Positions 1-8,986 of a DNA stretch of 64,000 nucleotides are shown here, one piece after another. The DNA is taken from assembly GCA_020633655.1 (NCBI GenBank), contig JACKDF010000004.1, positions 62,001 through 126,000 of the forward strand, in the 5' to 3' direction. Both the position numbers and the translations under genes were made by a program. Below the pieces are notes generated by a model that searched no databases, was not told the DNA's origin, and saw only the letters and a program-made list of their open reading frames with translations. Position 1 is the stretch's first letter. Each line of letters starts with the position of its first letter. Origin of the DNA: Deferribacteres bacterium (lineage in GTDB: Bacteria > Zhuqueibacterota > Zhuqueibacteria > Zhuqueibacterales > Geothermadaptataceae).

Positions 1-937
1 GCTCTGCAATTTCATTATTCCGCTTTTCGATGATTTGCAACGCGCGTTTAAGATTACTTTTGGTCTCATTGATCTTTTCGATGATCGCGTTTGTCGGTTC
101 TTCCAGACCTTTATCAAATTCTGTGGTAACGCCAAGGGATTCGCCAATTTTTTCGATTGGTTTTTCTGAAATCAAATAAACATCTTCGAAAGTCATGTCG
201 GCATCTTTGAAGCGTGTGATTTGCTCATTCAGGTAAATAGCATGGGCTGCTTCGTATTTAGCCCGTTGGGCATTGTTTCGCGCTTCGGTGTTGTCATATC
301 GATTTTGACGCAGCAGATCTTCAGAAAGCTTGGCCAATTCGCGTGCTTTATTCAGAGTCTTGTCAGCATTTTTTTCGACTTTCGCACGGTCCGCTTTTTC
401 AAGCAAGGTCCACGCTGGTGTAAGAAAATTTGTCTTGATTGCAGCTAATTCTGCTCGCCGAAAGAGGGATTCAGCTTCACCACCCTTTGATTTTGCAGAT
501 TTTCCATCGCCTTTTTCCAGTTTTCCGGTTGCTTCGAGAAATTTGGTTTCAGCATTCTGCCACGACTCATCGGCAAATTTGGCTGCCCCGGCACTGATGG
601 CGTCGTTGCGGGCTGTGATCGTTTTTGCAAGTGCGACTTCGGCAACTTTAATTGTTTCGCGACAGCGAAGTAGATAATTTTCTACTTGTTTGAGGCGTTT
701 TCTTACTTCGTCAAGATTGCGGCCTTTACGAAATTCTTCATCCGCTTTTTGATAAAATTCCATCGCTTTACCATAGGAATCGGGAGCCAGGACTTCGCCA
801 TTTTTTTCCCGGATTTCGGCTATTTCTTTATCTGTGTTTCCGAAAGTCTTATCCCTTATGCTTTGTTGCCCGAAAGCGGAATTCGACATTCCGAGTATGA
901 GTATAAAGACGAAAACAGACATCCTACTTGTTTTCAT
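1..937 (-). CDS. Secreted helical protein, C-terminus beyond window edge
   Basis: Reading the minus strand from the ATG at 937 gives 312 uninterrupted codons running off the left edge, so the gene is partial. A GGAG lies 7 nt before the ATG. The N-terminus (MKTSRMSVFVFILILGMSNS, then AFGQQ) is a clear signal peptide, so the product is exported. The rest is almost entirely charged, Ala/Lys/Glu-rich helix, with repeated segments in which alanines recur every 3-4 residues, suggesting a long helical bundle or coiled coil in the periplasm. Proteins of this build often end in an OmpA-like peptidoglycan-binding domain, but that part would lie outside the window, so this is only a guess. It is divergent from the SDR gene at 1173. 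Function not recognised. Confidence 0.75.
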   Translation of the reverse strand, partial: MKTSRMSVFVFILILGMSNSAFGQQSIRDKTFGNTDKEIAEIREKNGEVLAPDSYGKAMEFYQKADEEFRKGRNLDEVRKRLKQVENYLLRCRETIKVAEVALAKTITARNDAISAGAAKFADESWQNAETKFLEATGKLEKGDGKSAKSKGGEAESLFRRAELAAIKTNFLTPAWTLLEKADRAKVEKNADKTLNKARELAKLSEDLLRQNRYDNTEARNNAQRAKYEAAHAIYLNEQITRFKDADMTFEDVYLISEKPIEKIGESLGVTTEFDKGLEEPTNAIIEKINETKSNLKRALQIIEKRNNEIAE

Positions 938-1172
938 AATGAATCTCCAATTTAATTGATTGTTTTCCCGCTAAATACTGTCAAGATTCGTGTAAGTGTA
1001 TTGAAATGTAAATTTTTCCTTCTCTATGTAATTTCAGCGTAACAATATAACAGAATATGGTAAAATGCAATACTTTATTTGCGAAATTATTTGTAGATTA
1101 CGCGAGTTTGAACTCAAAAACTCATGTGATTTGCTATGTTTTGAATTAGGTATTATCTTGAGGAAATAATTC

Positions 1173-2084
1173 ATGAAAGTGATAATTGCTGGTGGTAGTG
1201 GTTTTCTGGGACGTCGATTGAGCACCAGTTTTGTGAATGACGGCCATGCAGTTACGATTGTTTCAAGAAATCCGGGGAACTTGAAAACACAAAAGTCTCA
1301 AATCAGTTTTGTTTCCTGGAATGACCTGCAGGATTCAGTTGGACGACAGAATATAGCAGAGGCAGATGTTATAATAAATCTTGCGGGGGAAAATATTGGT
1401 GGAAAACGATGGACGGAGAAACAAAAAACAAAATTGCTTTCCAGTCGGATTGAACCGACAAAACAATTGGTGGATTTAATCAATGCAAGCCAAATTAAGC
1501 CTAAAAAATTTATAAATGCTTCGGCTGTAGGATTTTATGGTGATTGTGCGGACCAATTGATCGATGAGAACAAAAGTGTTGGTAATGATTTTCTTGCAGA
1601 AATCTGTGTGAAATGGGAAGAACAGGCAAAATTGATCGAACAAAGCCAAACTGATTTCATCATTCTTCGCATTGGCGTCGTACTTGATGCGAAGGAGGGT
1701 GCCCTTCCACGCATGGTGCTTCCATTCAAAATTTTTGCAGGAGGAAAATTGGCAAGCGGCAGGCAATGGGTACCATGGATCCATATCGATGATCTCGTAT
1801 CGATTTTCCGGTATTTGATAACCACCCCGGGAACTTCAGGCGTGTACAACGCAACCGCCCCCAACCCGGTTACAAATTCTCAGTTGACGGCATCCATCGC
1901 GAAAATACTAAGAAGACCGGCGTGGTTTCCGGTGCCAACATTCGCCTTGAAAATTGCGCTTGGTGAACAGGCAATGCTTGTACTCAACGGGCAACGTGTA
2001 ATCCCGGATAAATTGATCAAAGCAGGGCATCCTTTTCAATTCAGTGAGATCGACACCGCGCTTATGGATATATTAAAAAAGTAA
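1173..2084 (+). CDS. TIGR01777-type SDR epimerase (YfcH/SDR39U1-like)
   Basis: The protein is 303 aa, the normal length for this family of NAD(P)-dependent epimerase-like enzymes. The N-terminal Rossmann motif GGSGFLG (residues 7-13) binds the dinucleotide. NLAGENI (about 69-75) and ASAVGFYGD (about 116-124), with a Tyr in the active-site region, follow the usual order. The C-terminus carries the family's characteristic VPTFALK and L.GQRV.P..L...G..F segments (DUF1731-like). The natural substrate of these enzymes is not established. The start ATG has AGGA about 8 nt upstream. It is convergent with the acid phosphatase gene, with 50 bp between stops. Confidence 0.9.
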   Translation: MKVIIAGGSGFLGRRLSTSFVNDGHAVTIVSRNPGNLKTQKSQISFVSWNDLQDSVGRQNIAEADVIINLAGENIGGKRWTEKQKTKLLSSRIEPTKQLVDLINASQIKPKKFINASAVGFYGDCADQLIDENKSVGNDFLAEICVKWEEQAKLIEQSQTDFIILRIGVVLDAKEGALPRMVLPFKIFAGGKLASGRQWVPWIHIDDLVSIFRYLITTPGTSGVYNATAPNPVTNSQLTASIAKILRRPAWFPVPTFALKIALGEQAMLVLNGQRVIPDKLIKAGHPFQFSEIDTALMDILKK

Positions 2085-2134
2085 ACGCGGATGTCTGGCT
2101 CAACGGAATCCGTGGCGTCATTTGGACGGTTGTT

Positions 2135-2872
2135 TTATTTATATTCTCTTTCCCAACTGCCATACATGGGATTCGGTAACACGAAAAATTGCGTACCCCA
2201 TCGATCATCCAGCATGGCGTTTTTCCTGATGTTTTCCAGTCCAGCACTTGCGTCGACTTCGTAAAAATCTTTAAGGTTATCACCGAACAGCGCAATAATG
2301 TTTTTCCTGGGCAATCCCGCACAGCGGCCGCTGGCTTGCATGATTTCCCGACGCCGTACCTCTTTCGTGTCGCTTTTGCTCTGACGGCACAACAGGACGT
2401 CTCTCTCGTGCCAGAGTCCCAATTTTTTCAAATTATCCATTGTCGCTTTTTCATGGGGTGCATCCCGATTTGTTATAAATACGACGTAGGCATTTTCTCC
2501 CAACGCACGAACATTATCCAGAAATTTTTTAACCCCCGGAATCGCCGTCGCTTCACGTCTTTCCACCCAGCCTGTCCAGGATTCCGATGTAAAACCTTGT
2601 CCCTCCGCCACACGTTCCACTTCGTATTGTACATTGTTAAGTACGGTTTCATCGATATCCAGAACCACAGCCCACGGTCTGGTTTGTTTTTTAGCAGCTA
2701 TTTTAATTTTTGCCAGCGCGAGATCGTAGGTTTGCATACACAATCCAATGTATTCAGCAGAATCAGTTACCCAGCGAACGTCCTTTGGCAACTTTGTTTC
2801 CTGGGACCATGTTGGCGATGTTGTAAAGGTGGAAAAGAGTAAAATTGCTATAACTGTCGTCCATTTTTTCAT
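2135..2872 (-). CDS. HAD-type class C acid phosphatase / 5'-nucleotidase e(P4)-like, exported
   Basis: A HAD-superfamily phosphatase. The catalytic motif I is DIDETVLNN with both aspartates, motif II is the Thr in VVFITNRD, and motif IV is the acidic LFGDNLKDF. A signal peptide (MKKWTTVIAILLFSTFTTSP) places it in the periplasm or outer membrane; there is no convincing lipobox Cys. An in-frame GTG at 2887 would add five residues, but the ATG at 2872 has AGGA about 8 nt upstream and begins the signal peptide properly, so it is preferred. It is the last gene of the lysA-xdhC-mocA minus-strand run, 11 bp after the mocA-like gene. By family it dephosphorylates nucleoside monophosphates or other small phosphomonoesters; the physiological substrate is not evident. 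Confidence 0.85.
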   Translation of the reverse strand: MKKWTTVIAILLFSTFTTSPTWSQETKLPKDVRWVTDSAEYIGLCMQTYDLALAKIKIAAKKQTRPWAVVLDIDETVLNNVQYEVERVAEGQGFTSESWTGWVERREATAIPGVKKFLDNVRALGENAYVVFITNRDAPHEKATMDNLKKLGLWHERDVLLCRQSKSDTKEVRRREIMQASGRCAGLPRKNIIALFGDNLKDFYEVDASAGLENIRKNAMLDDRWGTQFFVLPNPMYGSWEREYK

Positions 2873-2883
2873 GTTTGTTGTCC

Positions 2884-3486
2884 TCACTTAAGAAAATTCA
2901 AATCAGATTTTTTATCGATATCAAATGCAATATTGGCGTCATCCACTTCGACTTGCAGCAGATTTTCCGTGTTTGCCTGAATGAGATTACGAGCACCGGT
3001 GTCGCCTTCCAGTTTGCGAAGCGTCTCTTTGTAGCTTGAGGGGAAAATAACCGGATGTCCTCGTTTTTTCCGGAAAACCGGAACACATATTTTTGTTCCA
3101 TTTGCCCCGGTAAAATCGGTAATTAACTTTTCAATTGTTTCTGGCAGCACAAAAGGGACATCGGCCAGATGAACGATAATGCCTTGGCCAGAACATTTCA
3201 GGGCATCAATCCCGCAACGAAGTGATGAAGCGATTCCAGTGTTGTAATTCGGGTTTACCACACAATTGGCTGCGACCGGCAGCTGTGAGCGCAGTTTTTC
3301 ATGCTTGTATCCCAGCACAACGACGATCTCCTGCAAATTGAATTGTGCCAGGAGATCGTAGGATAGCTGTAGAATTGAATGTGCACCCAGGTGCGCCAGT
3401 AACTTTGGTGTGTTCCCAAAGCGCGAGGATGTTCCTGCCGCAAGCACTATGCATGAGATGTCTATTTTTTTGCTTTCTGAACTCAT
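2884..3486 (-). CDS. MocA/MobA-like molybdopterin nucleotidyltransferase
   Basis: The 200-aa protein has the MobA/MocA nucleotidyltransferase signature LAAGTSSRFG..PKLL near the N-terminus, followed by GIASSLRCGI, the metal-binding LADVPF, and RGHPVIFP. These fit the NTP-transferase domain that attaches CMP (MocA) or GMP (MobA) to molybdopterin. The pairing with XdhC, whose start region it overlaps by 4 bp (ATGA), points to the cytidylyltransferase branch, which makes the MCD cofactor used by xanthine-dehydrogenase-family enzymes. The likely client is the molybdenum hydroxylase at 54254-58217 in this window; that link is inference. The ATG at 3486 is the natural start. Confidence 0.85.
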   Translation of the reverse strand: MSSESKKIDISCIVLAAGTSSRFGNTPKLLAHLGAHSILQLSYDLLAQFNLQEIVVVLGYKHEKLRSQLPVAANCVVNPNYNTGIASSLRCGIDALKCSGQGIIVHLADVPFVLPETIEKLITDFTGANGTKICVPVFRKKRGHPVIFPSSYKETLRKLEGDTGARNLIQANTENLLQVEVDDANIAFDIDKKSDLNFLK

Positions 3487-4541
3487 GCAGTGTGGCTTTC
3501 CTGAACGATCTGTGCCAGTATGCTGAGGGCAATTTCACTTGCCGTTCTCGCTGCGATATCGAGACCAACTGGCGCGTGGAGGCGATTGATTTGCTCCGGT
3601 GAAAAACCTTTTTCCTGCAGGCGTTCTATCCGTTTTGCATGAGTGCTTCTGCTGCCTAAAGCCCCAATATAATTTATTCCTGAAGTCAGGGCCCAATTGA
3701 TGGCTGGATCATCGATTTTTGGATCGTGGCTTAAGGTGACAAGGGCGGTGTTTTGGTTCAATGAAAGTTTTGGCAGAATTTTATCCGGCCATTTATGGTG
3801 AATTTCGGCTTTTGGGAATCTTTCTTCTGTGATGAATGCTGCCCGTGGATCGATCACGATGCAATCGAATGCCAGCACCGCCGCCAATTCTGCCAGCTTC
3901 ACAGCGATGTGCCCAGCGCCTACAATGATGATTTGTTGTGGTGGCTGTAAACGCAAAAGGAAGTAGTCTTCACTCAATCTTCCGGTTTGCAAATGCGCTG
4001 TATTCGACTGCAACTGGAGTTTATTTTGAATTTCAATTGGCAATTTCCGCAATTCCGAAGCCGGGCTTGGGTATAGTTCAAAATTATTTTGGAGGTGTGA
4101 ATCTGGGGGCTTATCTGTTTCAAAAAGTAAAATATCACCGCTAAATGGCTGGTTGTTTTGCAAGGGCAGGAGATAATACGCTGATTTTTTTGCCAGAACG
4201 CATTCGAGTAAATCGTGCTGTACGCCTGCGTTTTGAAAGGGCTGCAGAAAAACTTCCATTTCCCCGCCACAGGAAAGGCCCACCGCAAGAGCATTTTCAC
4301 TGCTGACACTATATTTCAGTAATTTTGAATGGGATGTGCGCATAACCTCAAGTGCAGAGACGATAACATCATTTTCAACACAACCACCACTTACTGAGCC
4401 GACCAATTCATCGTTGGAGGAGATCGCCATTTGTGAGCCGATTGGGCGGGGGGAAGAGCCCCACGTCTGCACAACCGTCGCAAGAGCTGCTGTTTCGCCA
4501 TGCTCCAGCCAGGTTTTTATCTTCTGATAAAGGGATTCCAC
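3483..4541 (-). CDS. xdhC: XdhC/CoxI-family molybdenum cofactor maturation protein
   Basis: The protein is 352 aa with the two standard parts of XdhC. The N-terminal domain carries TVVQTWGSSPRPIGSQM and SGGCVENDV. The C-terminal Rossmann domain begins IIIVGAGHIAVKLAELA and continues with LVTLSHDPKIDDPA and YIGALGSR. Family members bind sulfurated Mo cofactor and insert it into xanthine-dehydrogenase-type enzymes (PaoD in the E. coli Pao system). The start is a GTG at 4541; no in-frame ATG exists near the N-terminus. It lies 9 bp after lysA and overlaps the MocA-like gene by 4 bp, so the three are probably co-transcribed. The expected client genes are about 50 kb away in this window. Confidence 0.9.
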   Translation of the reverse strand: MESLYQKIKTWLEHGETAALATVVQTWGSSPRPIGSQMAISSNDELVGSVSGGCVENDVIVSALEVMRTSHSKLLKYSVSSENALAVGLSCGGEMEVFLQPFQNAGVQHDLLECVLAKKSAYYLLPLQNNQPFSGDILLFETDKPPDSHLQNNFELYPSPASELRKLPIEIQNKLQLQSNTAHLQTGRLSEDYFLLRLQPPQQIIIVGAGHIAVKLAELAAVLAFDCIVIDPRAAFITEERFPKAEIHHKWPDKILPKLSLNQNTALVTLSHDPKIDDPAINWALTSGINYIGALGSRSTHAKRIERLQEKGFSPEQINRLHAPVGLDIAARTASEIALSILAQIVQESHTA

Positions 4542-4550
4542 TTTTACGCT

Positions 4551-5819
4551 TTATTCATCCCATAAATCTTCAAGACTTTGGCGTTCCCGAATGACTTTAA
4601 CGCGTTTACCGCGAACAAGTAGTTCAATGCTTTTCGGTCGTGCGTTGTAATTTGAGGCCAGTGAATAGCCGTAGGCACCGACCGTCAGGACAGCAAGACA
4701 ATCGCCGCGTCCAACGTGTTGTATTTTCCTTTCACGGGCGAAAAAATCACCACTTTCGCAGATAGGGCCGACGACATCGGCAACCATTGTTTCTGCATCA
4801 CGGATTTCCAGGGGAACTATCTCGTGATAGGCAGAATAAAGGCTTGGGCGAATCAATTCGGTCATGCCAGAATCCACGATGACGATGTTTGTGTTGCCGG
4901 TTTTTTTCAAGTACAGCACTTCGGTGATCAATACGCCGGTATTTGCCACCAATGCACGGCCTGGTTCGATTATGAGCTGCACACCCGTATCTTTTATGGC
5001 CTCGATAAAAATGGGGATAATTTTCGCAGGATCAATAGCCAGGTCATCATCGCCCCGGGCATTGATACCCACGCTCAGTGCGCGTTCGTAATCGAGGCCA
5101 TAACCTCCACCCATGTCGATATATTCCAACCGGTGCCCCGTGTCCAGCGCTTTTCGGGCGATGGAAGCCATGTAGTTTGCCAGCTCCGTATAAGGCTTCA
5201 TTTCCTTGATTTGTGATCCGATATGGGCATGGATGCCAACGAGATCACAGTAGTTATCCTGTTTAATCTTCTCGATGAGCGACAGGGCGATATCCCTGGT
5301 AATACCAAATTTGTCGCCGTGACGACCAGTTGCAATGTAGGGATGGCCGTGAATATCGATATCCGGATTGATACGCAAGGATACCGGTGCAACCCGATTG
5401 AGGCGGCTGGCGATATCGCTGATCACTTCGTATTCCATCTCGGATTCGACGTTTATACCACGAACACCAATTTTTATTGCTGCTTCAATATCGATATCGC
5501 GCTTGCCAACACCCGCGAAGACGATTTTCTCAGGCTTGATACCCGATTCCAGAGCAAAAAACAGCTCACCACCCGAGACAACGTCTGCACCTGCTCCGCA
5601 TTTGGCCAACATGCGTAAAATGGCGGGATTTGAGTTCGCTTTTAACGCGTAACAAACGGTGTGGGGATAATCTCCAAAGGCTTCATCAAATCGTTTATAA
5701 TTCGCTAAAATTTGATTGTAACTATAGGCATAGAGTGGAGTTCCAAATTCATTGGCAAGTTCGGACAGTGCCACATTTTCCATATACAGTGTTGTTTTAT
5801 CATAGTGCAGGCATTGCAT
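4551..5819 (-). CDS. lysA: Diaminopimelate decarboxylase
   Basis: At 422 aa this matches LysA, the PLP enzyme that decarboxylates meso-diaminopimelate to L-lysine in the last step of lysine synthesis. The PLP lysine is in YALKANSNP. GGELFFAL, the glycine-rich GGGYGLDYE and EPGRALVANTG build the cofactor phosphate site, and GPICESGDFFA supplies the Cys/Glu substrate-binding motif. The ATG at 5819 has GAGG about 8 nt upstream. It is sandwiched between an Ig-like lipoprotein (12 bp) and xdhC (9 bp), an unusual operon setting for lysA. Confidence 0.95.
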   Translation of the reverse strand: MQCLHYDKTTLYMENVALSELANEFGTPLYAYSYNQILANYKRFDEAFGDYPHTVCYALKANSNPAILRMLAKCGAGADVVSGGELFFALESGIKPEKIVFAGVGKRDIDIEAAIKIGVRGINVESEMEYEVISDIASRLNRVAPVSLRINPDIDIHGHPYIATGRHGDKFGITRDIALSLIEKIKQDNYCDLVGIHAHIGSQIKEMKPYTELANYMASIARKALDTGHRLEYIDMGGGYGLDYERALSVGINARGDDDLAIDPAKIIPIFIEAIKDTGVQLIIEPGRALVANTGVLITEVLYLKKTGNTNIVIVDSGMTELIRPSLYSAYHEIVPLEIRDAETMVADVVGPICESGDFFARERKIQHVGRGDCLAVLTVGAYGYSLASNYNARPKSIELLVRGKRVKVIRERQSLEDLWDE

Positions 5820-5831
5820 CTTCTTATCCTC

Positions 5832-7523
5832 TTAATCGGTAATAATTAAATCTTCGCCCTCGTCAGGCCATTTGGATCGAATTGAAACTGTATCCGGGTA
5901 GAGAAAACTGTATTCTGCGGGAACAAATGGATTGACTGAACCGAAGGAGAATTTCCCGTCCTCATTCTGATCAACAAATCCCTGGATAATATAACGTCCC
6001 GGCAGCATGCTTTCAAATATATATTTGTTGTGGTTTTTTGTTTTTGTTTTATACAAAATAGCTGGATTCTCGATCTGCAATGCGGTGAGATAATATGTCA
6101 TCGAACTGTCCGCAATGCCACGTGAATCGTGCACAGTTCCTGCAATCGAGCTTAACGTATCCGGATTGATCGTTATAAATGTGCGTGTTTCGCTGGTATC
6201 AAAAAGTGCATTGCCGGACCGGTCATGAAAATGATCTGTGGTAAAATTGAACCTGTACAGGGTGCGAGGTGAAAGCAAAGTATCCGGTTTAAAACTGTAG
6301 GTGAAGGGATTGTCCCAGCTTCCGGAACCACCAATTTTGCTTCCGAGTGTATCTTGCAGGAAAAAAGATGAATCATCGGGAATTTCCTGCATCCATTCGT
6401 TAAAATAAATCATGATAGTTGTATCTTGTGCCACATTTGCACTGGTGTGCTCGGGAAGAAACCGGATGATCCGGGGTGCAACTGTATCCGCTCTCGTAGT
6501 GCTTTCAAAATCGAAAAAAGAAAATGCCGGCAAAATTGTATTGCCAATGGTGTCCATAACCGTTTTGGTCCTGAAACGCAGGAATTCTTCGGTTTTTAGC
6601 GTGTCCGTTATCAGATCAAAGCGCTTGTTGTCCAGGGGAAATCGAGCAACTTTGTGTATCTGGATAAACGACTTTTGTAATGTGTCACCAATCGTAAAAA
6701 CCGAGGTCCACTGGCTATCTGCCGCTGTTATATTTTCGCTGAATTTTACTTCGACCGTTGATGCATCGCGCATGCCGATGTTGTTGATGGCAGGGGCGAG
6801 GGTGTCTTGCCGCATGAGCCGAAACGCTAAGTTTTTCACACTGCGTTGACCTGCTTTTATGACCACATCTCGATTGGCCATGGCGATCCGATCCTCCATG
6901 GGATTGTAAACACCCGTCTTGCCCGCATCTTCGACGGCATAAAGCCGGTACGTGCCATCGGCCATAAAAGGAATCGAAAACCGACCATCAGCTCCCACCT
7001 GGGTTGAATAATCACCGCTTGTTTTTGTTGGATCGATGAGAGTGCTATCGCTTAATATATACGCCCAGACCGAAACTCCCTGTGCTCTGCCATCGAACAC
7101 CTGGCCGTCAATTTGTCCTTTGTCGATGGAATCCCCTGTGGAGAAAGCGAAAGTAAAGCTGTGCTCCAGAGAAACATTGTGGGCATCGCGCAGAGTAGTG
7201 CCGAGGGTAATGACATAGGTACGGTCCTTCAGTAGTGGATCTTTGAATTGCAGTATGGTTCTTTTACGCTTGTGTTTAATCTGCACTTCGCCCGGATCCG
7301 GGGATACAAAAATTGCCTCGAAAAATGTATCACGATCGATTTTTTCGCTATACTGTAACTCGACATTCGTTGTTACCGGTATGCGAACCGCACCACTTTG
7401 CGGGGTCGTGCTGATTATTTCCGGGGGTGTTTTATCTTCCGGTCCTCCGGAGGGCGCGCGTTGGCTGGCACAGGCGGCGATAAGCGCTAAGGCAATGAGG
7501 GAAAGGACTGCTTTAAATGGCAT
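5832..7523 (-). CDS. Ig-like domain lipoprotein (SbsA/Big_5-type)
   Basis: The 563-aa protein has a lipoprotein signal peptide ending LIAAC (Cys18), so it is lipid-anchored. The mature start SQRAPSGGPEDKTPPEI is a recurring opening in Bacteroidota/FCB lipoproteins. It is followed by a bacterial Ig-like (Big_5/SbsA) domain, with TTPQSGAVRIPVTTNVELQYSE-type wording cut short by the fold's strands. A second copy of the same pattern occurs near residue 345 (PRIIRFLPEHTSANVAQDTT). The middle has a carboxypeptidase-regulatory-like module around residues 140-210, and the C-terminus another (GSVNPFVPAEY). These are adhesive or structural modules with no catalytic site. It lies 86 bp after the tonB-like gene and 12 bp before lysA. 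Confidence 0.8.
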   Translation of the reverse strand: MPFKAVLSLIALALIAACASQRAPSGGPEDKTPPEIISTTPQSGAVRIPVTTNVELQYSEKIDRDTFFEAIFVSPDPGEVQIKHKRKRTILQFKDPLLKDRTYVITLGTTLRDAHNVSLEHSFTFAFSTGDSIDKGQIDGQVFDGRAQGVSVWAYILSDSTLIDPTKTSGDYSTQVGADGRFSIPFMADGTYRLYAVEDAGKTGVYNPMEDRIAMANRDVVIKAGQRSVKNLAFRLMRQDTLAPAINNIGMRDASTVEVKFSENITAADSQWTSVFTIGDTLQKSFIQIHKVARFPLDNKRFDLITDTLKTEEFLRFRTKTVMDTIGNTILPAFSFFDFESTTRADTVAPRIIRFLPEHTSANVAQDTTIMIYFNEWMQEIPDDSSFFLQDTLGSKIGGSGSWDNPFTYSFKPDTLLSPRTLYRFNFTTDHFHDRSGNALFDTSETRTFITINPDTLSSIAGTVHDSRGIADSSMTYYLTALQIENPAILYKTKTKNHNKYIFESMLPGRYIIQGFVDQNEDGKFSFGSVNPFVPAEYSFLYPDTVSIRSKWPDEGEDLIITD

Positions 7524-7609
7524 CGTGCTTTAAAAAATTGGTCATATTGATTGTGTAAATAAAAACTGGTCTTGAATCACAGGATTTGCAGCTGAACCTT
7601 ACGTTTTGT

Positions 7610-8404
7610 TTAACGCAGGACAAAATTAAAAGTAATCATCCCGTTTTGAACGCGTTGTTCCACAGTCGCAGGCAAGGCATCAAAACGCCATTGCTGGAAC
7701 GCTTCAACGGCGACTCTTTCGAGTTCAGCGCTGCCCTTGTGTACCGGTAAAATATTGGAGACGACGCCCGAGGGAAGCACTGAAAAACGCAATTTTACAA
7801 CGGCTTCCTTTCGCAGACCACTGGGGTATTCGGGAATCACTTTGTGCAGCACGCTGCGGTCTGCGACTTCGCCCTCGATCTGAAAGGGAATGGTGACACC
7901 TTTTCCGAAATCCTGCTCTTCGAAATTGAGCTTCTTTTCACCCGACTGGATTTCACTTAAGTCGGCCGTCTCTTTTCGAATGCCGGTTTCATTTTGCTGC
8001 AGTGGGTCGATTTCATGGCGATCGATTTTTTGTTCCTCTCGCACAGGCACTTGAAATTCATCCTGCATTTGCAAATCTCTCCGGCTCCTTTTAATAGGAT
8101 CGTTATCATCTTCAAGCATTTTGCGTTTGGGAAGATTGATTTGCAGTTGATTGCTTTTCTTCTTTTCCGGTTGCGTCTGGACGGGTGGAGTATATTGTTT
8201 GCTGGTTTTTCGTGCAGGTTTACTTTTCACTGCTATGATATCCATCTCAACCCATTCGGAAGGTTCATAGTGCCAGCTGACATTGAAAAAAACAAATAAC
8301 AACAGTAAAAGTGCGTGCACACCAAATGTGACGACCAGGGCGATTTTTTCTTCGTTTTGGGAGTTGGAAGGATTGATATTGTCGTTGAATTGTTTTGTTT
8401 TCAT
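7610..8404 (-). CDS. Energy transducer TonB-like protein
   Basis: A single N-terminal transmembrane helix (ALVVTFGVHALLLLLFVFF) is followed by a Lys/Pro/Gln-rich periplasmic spacer and a C-terminal TonB domain. The domain includes HKVIPEYPSGLRKEAVVKLR and AVEAFQQWRFDAL. TonB couples the proton-motive force from ExbB/ExbD to outer-membrane receptors; the receptor at 20529 is one possible partner. No exbB or exbD is adjacent. An in-frame GTG at 8425 would add seven residues, but the ATG at 8404 has a GGA at suitable distance and gives a conventional N-terminus. Upstream lie 580 bp of repeat-rich intergenic DNA. Confidence 0.85.
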   Translation of the reverse strand: MKTKQFNDNINPSNSQNEEKIALVVTFGVHALLLLLFVFFNVSWHYEPSEWVEMDIIAVKSKPARKTSKQYTPPVQTQPEKKKSNQLQINLPKRKMLEDDNDPIKRSRRDLQMQDEFQVPVREEQKIDRHEIDPLQQNETGIRKETADLSEIQSGEKKLNFEEQDFGKGVTIPFQIEGEVADRSVLHKVIPEYPSGLRKEAVVKLRFSVLPSGVVSNILPVHKGSAELERVAVEAFQQWRFDALPATVEQRVQNGMITFNFVLR

Positions 8405-8568
8405 GACTTTTGTTCCATTTGACACGACCAGGGTGTATATTCTATTTATCAGTATGCAGAAAGAAAATATGGCGCATAGAATTAGTATTCTGGCTTCCTT
8501 GCATCGCGTAACGGGGATAACGCCAGAAAAATGCGTTGTTCAAATTTAACGTTTTAAAAACAGGCTAT

Positions 8569-8651
8569 CCTGCTTTATTCATGAACGCCAAGATTAGGCA
8601 GAGGATAGCTTCTGCTTATCTTTCACTTTAAGTAGGACATGAATAAACAGG
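8569..8651. repeat. ~85-bp palindromic dispersed repeat, copy A
   Basis: The ends are near-perfect inverted repeats: CCTGCTTTATTCATG at 8569-8583 and CATGAATAAACAGG at 8638-8651. The interior holds a shorter imperfect palindrome around AGGCAGAGGATAGCTTCTGC. It matches copies B-E in ends and core, but contains no coding sequence, so it is a REP/MITE-like element. Confidence 0.75.
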
Positions 8652-8726
8652 TTATATAATAGAATTTAAATTATTAAAAAAAAATTGTTTTATTGAATCG
8701 GAATATTTATTTATTTTCAAGCAAGT

Positions 8727-8810
8727 TAGCATGCTTTATTCATAGCACCGTTGTTGGGTAAGGGATATCCCCTGCCCATCGCTCCTTGGAGCTTTGCATA
8801 ATTAAACAAG
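8727..8810. repeat. ~85-bp palindromic dispersed repeat, copy B
   Basis: The left end ATGCTTTATTCATAGCACC and right end CATAATTAAACAAG echo the terminal inverted repeat of copy A. The core GGGTAAGGGATATCCCCTGC, followed by CCATCG, is a strong palindrome centred on GATATC and is nearly identical to the core of copy C. Confidence 0.75.
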
Positions 8811-8986
8811 TTTAGTCGTTTTTCGTTTCCCATTCGGTGGTTGTTTTATCAAGTATATATAGATCGCAATAGTGCATAGCCCGCATTTTCATTAACTCAT
8901 TTTCCTGAGTAATCCTTTCGGCATTTCAATTTTATATGCGTACTGAATTCGTGCATCAATACGCTTAAATTAGGAAAACTGTTCTC

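Larger units (their letters stand above)
8405..8986. other. Intergenic region carrying two palindromic repeats
   Basis: This stretch lies between the divergent TonB and sensor-kinase genes. I see no coding frame with family resemblance. It contains two copies of the ~85-bp palindromic repeat (8569-8651 and about 8727-8810) separated by a very AT-rich run, and presumably the promoters of both flanking genes. Confidence 0.6.

Noticed and set aside
2189..2842. 217-codon plus-strand open frame
   Set aside because: Antisense to the acid phosphatase, whose catalytic motifs are complete on the other strand.
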